Source: Agaribacter marinus (GTDB taxonomy: Bacteria; Pseudomonadota; Gammaproteobacteria; Enterobacterales; Alteromonadaceae). From it: a DNA stretch of 64,000 nucleotides. The DNA is taken from contig NZ_BSOT01000019.1 in NCBI RefSeq assembly GCF_030160655.1, forward strand, positions 62,001-126,000, written 5' to 3'. The first letter of the stretch is position 1. Every line of letters begins with the position of its first letter. Of the stretch, positions 61,627 to 64,000 are shown in pieces. Below the pieces are notes generated by a model, which did no database searches, was not told where the DNA came from, and was given only the letters and a program-made list of their open reading frames with translations. The translations under genes and the position numbers were made by a program.

Positions 61627-62853
61627 TTATTTGGGATAAAGTGCGGTACGGAAGAATTTGGGCAAATTAAGGTCGAATTCTTCGGGACGTACTGCCGTTT
61701 TTATACGTTCAGAACTTTTGTTCAAATCAATGATTTTTATTTCAGTGTGGTGTTTACCACGTATGCTATAGAATGACATCACCTTTGGTTTTAAAGGGTT
61801 TTTTCTATTTGCTTGTGCCACTATGGCTAATTTTCCACTTTGTAGATGGACAAGAGAACCGACAGGATACAAACCTATTGCTTTTATAAAGTCCTCTACT
61901 AAAGCTTTATCAAATGAGGGGTCTTCCAGCATTTCTTCTAATGTAGATTGTGAACTAGCTGATCCCTTATACGGCCGAGCGGTTATCATCGCGTCATAGG
62001 TATCTACAATTCCAGCCATTTGTGCAAATACGCTGATTTCTTGCCCTGATAAGCCTTTCAAATAGCCGCTGCCATCTATGCGCTCGTGGTGATGTTTCAG
62101 CACATCGTAGATCATATCGGGAAAGTCAGAATGCCTTTCAAGTATTTCAACACCAATATCTACATGCGTGCGCATGACCACAACATCGGCTTCACTAAAT
62201 TTTTGATTGTTAGTAGCCAATTCGGGTGGCAACAATGCCATACCAATATCCATTAGCAGTCCACTAAAGGTGAGATCTTCTACTTCGCTTGCAGACAAAT
62301 CTTTATATTTGCCAAATAAGCTCAACAAAATGGAGCAGTTCAAACTGTGTTGAACTAAATAGTCGTTGCTTTCTTTTAACATTACTAGGCAAGACAAGGC
62401 TTCAGGGTTATCAAACACTGAGTCAATAATATCTTGAGTCAAATCATGTAGTTTATCTAAGTCTGGGGTACTGCCACTACGCAATGATTTAACAAAATTA
62501 GATTGAATTGAGCGAGCTTGAGTATAGAGTTTATCTGCCGCGGCGAGTTGTTGTTGTTGCTCTTCAAAACTTAATATCTTAGGTTTCGATGCATTTGTTT
62601 GTTTCGGCTTTATAGACGCAGTGTCTGCATCTTGATTTTTTGTATCTACGATGTCCAAATCGTTGATGCTTTCTGATTCGCTTTTCGACAGGTCAATCTC
62701 AACAGAAATTACACCTCTGGATTGCAAATTATCAATCGTACTTTGCGACTTGATTACACCTTCGCGCTTGACGTGCAAGCGTGCTTCAGCCTCTACTACC
62801 CTTATTAGATACATACCGGTCTTTAAAGATTGTATTGAAATCGTTTGCTTCAT
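61627..62853 (-). CDS. HD-GYP domain protein with DUF3391-like N-terminus and degenerate HD motif
   Basis: 408 residues. N-terminal DUF3391-like domain (1-62: LKTGMYLIRVVEAE, GVIKSQSTIDNLQ, GVISVEIDLSKS), acidic/Gln-rich linker, then an HD-GYP domain at about 140-330. Seen there: HSLNCSILLSL, GLLMDIGMALLPPEL, RTHVDIGVEIL, HHHERIDGSGYLKGLSG and DTYDAMITARPYK. The HD pair itself reads Met-Asp, so the metal-binding His is lost, the usual Lys after DIG is Met, and GYP is GYL. Normal members hydrolyse c-di-GMP; here activity is doubtful and a binding/sensor role more likely. It is convergent with gspA-gspB, whose GspB has the same N-terminal domain. Confidence 0.9.
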   Translation of the reverse strand: MKQTISIQSLKTGMYLIRVVEAEARLHVKREGVIKSQSTIDNLQSRGVISVEIDLSKSESESINDLDIVDTKNQDADTASIKPKQTNASKPKILSFEEQQQQLAAADKLYTQARSIQSNFVKSLRSGSTPDLDKLHDLTQDIIDSVFDNPEALSCLVMLKESNDYLVQHSLNCSILLSLFGKYKDLSASEVEDLTFSGLLMDIGMALLPPELATNNQKFSEADVVVMRTHVDIGVEILERHSDFPDMIYDVLKHHHERIDGSGYLKGLSGQEISVFAQMAGIVDTYDAMITARPYKGSASSQSTLEEMLEDPSFDKALVEDFIKAIGLYPVGSLVHLQSGKLAIVAQANRKNPLKPKVMSFYSIRGKHHTEIKIIDLNKSSERIKTAVRPEEFDLNLPKFFRTALYPK

Positions 62854-62900
62854 TGTTCACTTTAGTTATCTGGTACCCACAAAGTATCTTTTGGGTAGAC

Positions 62901-62938
62901 TGGGTTGTTGTAGCTTTTTATCGGCAACAAACAACCCA
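62901..62938 (-). terminator. Stem-loop downstream of leuD
   Basis: TGGGTTGTT (62901-62909) and AACAACCCA (62930-62938) form a 9-bp stem with a 20-base loop in the 103-bp gap between the leuD stop (62957) and the start of the HD-GYP gene (62853). It may end the leu transcript; no good T run is seen on the minus strand. Confidence 0.4.
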
Positions 62939-62956
62939 ACTAAAGGAATATTTTAG

Positions 62957-63556
62957 TTATAACCATGCATGACGAGATTGTTCGAAAGTCGAAATATTAT
63001 CTGACAACTCTAGGGTTTGCCCAATGGCATCTAAACCCTTCAATAGGTTAGTTTTATGCTGTTCAGCAATATCAAATCTTATCGTCAGTTCTGCTGCCAA
63101 AACAGTTTGATTGGGTAAGTCAATCGTTACGTTTACTTGTGGATCACTTTCTACCAGCGCAAACAAGGCATCGGTGTCTGCTTGACTCAGTGCAACAGGT
63201 AGTATTTGGTTGTTAATACAGTTACCGTAAAAAATGTCTGCAAAACTTGTGGCAACGATGGCTGTAAATCCGTAGTCCGCTAATGACCAGGGGGCATGCT
63301 CACGGCTTGAACCACAACCAAAATTTTCGCGCGTAAGTAAAATATTGGCACCTTGATATTCAGGTTTGTTCAGAGAAAATTCAGGGTTAAGTACTTGTTC
63401 TTGGGTATCAAGGTAACGCCAGTCATGGAATAAATGCTTACCATAACCAATACGAGTGACACCGGTTAAAAATTGCTTAGGTATAATTTGATCAGTATCG
63501 ACGTTTGCTTGGTCTAACGGCGCGAAACGGCCACTGACAACATTAATTCCACTCAT
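62957..63556 (-). CDS. leuD: 3-isopropylmalate dehydratase small subunit
   Basis: 199 residues. Begins with [23 protein letters not shown], the substrate-binding swivelling domain of Leu[21 protein letters not shown] (about 77-95) is the family signature that contacts isopropylmalate. With LeuC it forms the aconitase-like isomerase of leucine biosynthesis in the cytoplasm. Its ATG overlaps the stop of leuC by 4 bases. Last gene of the leu operon in the window. Confidence 0.96.
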   Translation of the reverse strand: MSGINVVSGRFAPLDQANVDTDQIIPKQFLTGVTRIGYGKHLFHDWRYLDTQEQVLNPEFSLNKPEYQGANILLTRENFGCGSSREHAPWSLADYGFTAIVATSFADIFYGNCINNQILPVALSQADTDALFALVESDPQVNVTIDLPNQTVLAAELTIRFDIAEQHKTNLLKGLDAIGQTLELSDNISTFEQSRHAWL

Positions 63557-64000
63557 ACACTTTCTCCTAACGATCTTACGTCAGTAAATTTACCCGTGAT
63601 TGCCGCAGCAATAGCCATTTCAGGACTAACTAGGTGTGTTCTAGCCCCGCGACCTTGGCGACCTTCGAAATTTCTGTTACTTGTGGATGCACAACGGTCT
63701 TCAGCCTGAAGAATATCGTCATTCATTCCTAAACACATCGAACATCCAGGCAAACGCCATTCAAACCCGGCATTGATGAATATCTTATCTAAAGACTCGG
63801 CTTCAGCTTGTGCTTTTACCGATACAGAGCCTGGGACAATAATTGCGGTAACGTTCGGTTGAACTTTCCCTTTTTTGGCCACTTCAGCGGCCGCTCGTAA
63901 GTCCTCGATACGACCATTGGTGCATGAGCCAACAAATACATGAGAAACACTTACATCAGATAATTTCTGACCTGAGTTCAAACCCATATATTCTAACGCT
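63553..64000 (-). CDS. leuC: 3-isopropylmalate dehydratase large subunit, C-terminal part (window edge)
   Basis: The frame is open to the window edge and starts beyond it; 148 residues plus stop are visible. Motifs are those of the C-terminal part of Leu[31 protein letters not shown], which holds one cluster-ligand Cys, [11 protein letters not shown], which holds the two others, and [12 protein letters not shown]. It binds the [4Fe-4S] cluster for isomerisation of isopropylmalate. Overlaps leuD by 4 bases. Confidence 0.96.
   Translation of the reverse strand, partial: ALEYMGLNSGQKLSDVSVSHVFVGSCTNGRIEDLRAAAEVAKKGKVQPNVTAIIVPGSVSVKAQAEAESLDKIFINAGFEWRLPGCSMCLGMNDDILQAEDRCASTSNRNFEGRQGRGARTHLVSPEMAIAAAITGKFTDVRSLGESV

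Noticed and set aside
1-64000. CRISPR arrays, prophage genes, complete insertion sequences, rRNA genes, replication origin
   Set aside because: No regularly spaced repeat arrays, phage structural genes, intact transposases, rRNA sequence or dnaA-box clusters were seen on reading both strands.

Overview
The window looks like a chromosomal segment of a marine gammaproteobacterium, most likely of the order Alteromonadales. Reasons: AT-rich DNA with gammaproteobacterial housekeeping genes (srmB, rdgB, hemW, cca, leuC/leuD), a GspA/GspB pair, a LapG/LapD pair, PEP-CTERM-like secreted proteins, CHAT/TPR and multihaem proteins, and a sulfated-type exopolysaccharide (EPS) locus. The genus cannot be fixed from the sequence alone.

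Layout. 1-1954 (-): the biofilm switch lapG and lapD; lapD runs off the left edge. 1955-2667: decayed remnant of a WecG/TagA glycosyltransferase. 2668-28822: about 26 kb of surface-polysaccharide and associated genes in alternating strand blocks: GT4, Wzy-like polymerase, GT2, a MurB paralogue (+); a MurA paralogue, hexapeptide acetyltransferase, GT2, Wzx flippase, sulfotransferase (-); beta-helix lipoprotein, WecG-type GT26, GT4 (+); two PEP-CTERM-like secreted proteins, two AT3-SGNH acyltransferases flanking an IS110 scrap, ManC, UDP-glucuronate 4-epimerase-like protein, and a GGDEF/EAL protein (-). A murA/murB pair inside such a locus suggests a lactyl-ether (muramic-like) sugar. No chain-initiating transferase, Wza or Wzc is present, so those must be encoded elsewhere.

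29031-43216: an RND efflux pair followed by an octahaem cytochrome c with HEAT/TPR-like tail, a DUF885 lipoprotein peptidase, a cytochrome c/PA14-like protein overlapping a beta-propeller dehydrogenase, a multidomain esterase lipoprotein and a small outer-membrane protein.

43359-49767 (-): a compact four-gene operon: an ECF-like sigma factor carrying a C-terminal hydrophobic segment, a membrane anti-sigma-like protein, an animal-type haem peroxidase and an exported TPR-CHAT protease. Gene spacing is 6 bp or less, or overlapping. I regard it as the best candidate for an undescribed system: a surface-sensing or proteolysis-controlled regulon, superficially reminiscent of the TPR-CHAT/sigma-factor arrangement of type III-E CRISPR loci but with no CRISPR component and with an exported protease.

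49902-64000: a CAT-anticodon tRNA, a small unknown protein, a response regulator-CheC-like fusion plus PAS protein, two DUF1566-type surface proteins, the srmB-rdgB-hemW operon, cca, gspA-gspB, an HD-GYP protein that has lost the His of its HD motif, and leuD plus the end of leuC. GspB and the HD-GYP protein share the same N-terminal domain (DUF3391-like). c-di-GMP is a recurring theme: LapD, the GGDEF/EAL protein and the HD-GYP protein each carry at least one visibly degenerate motif.
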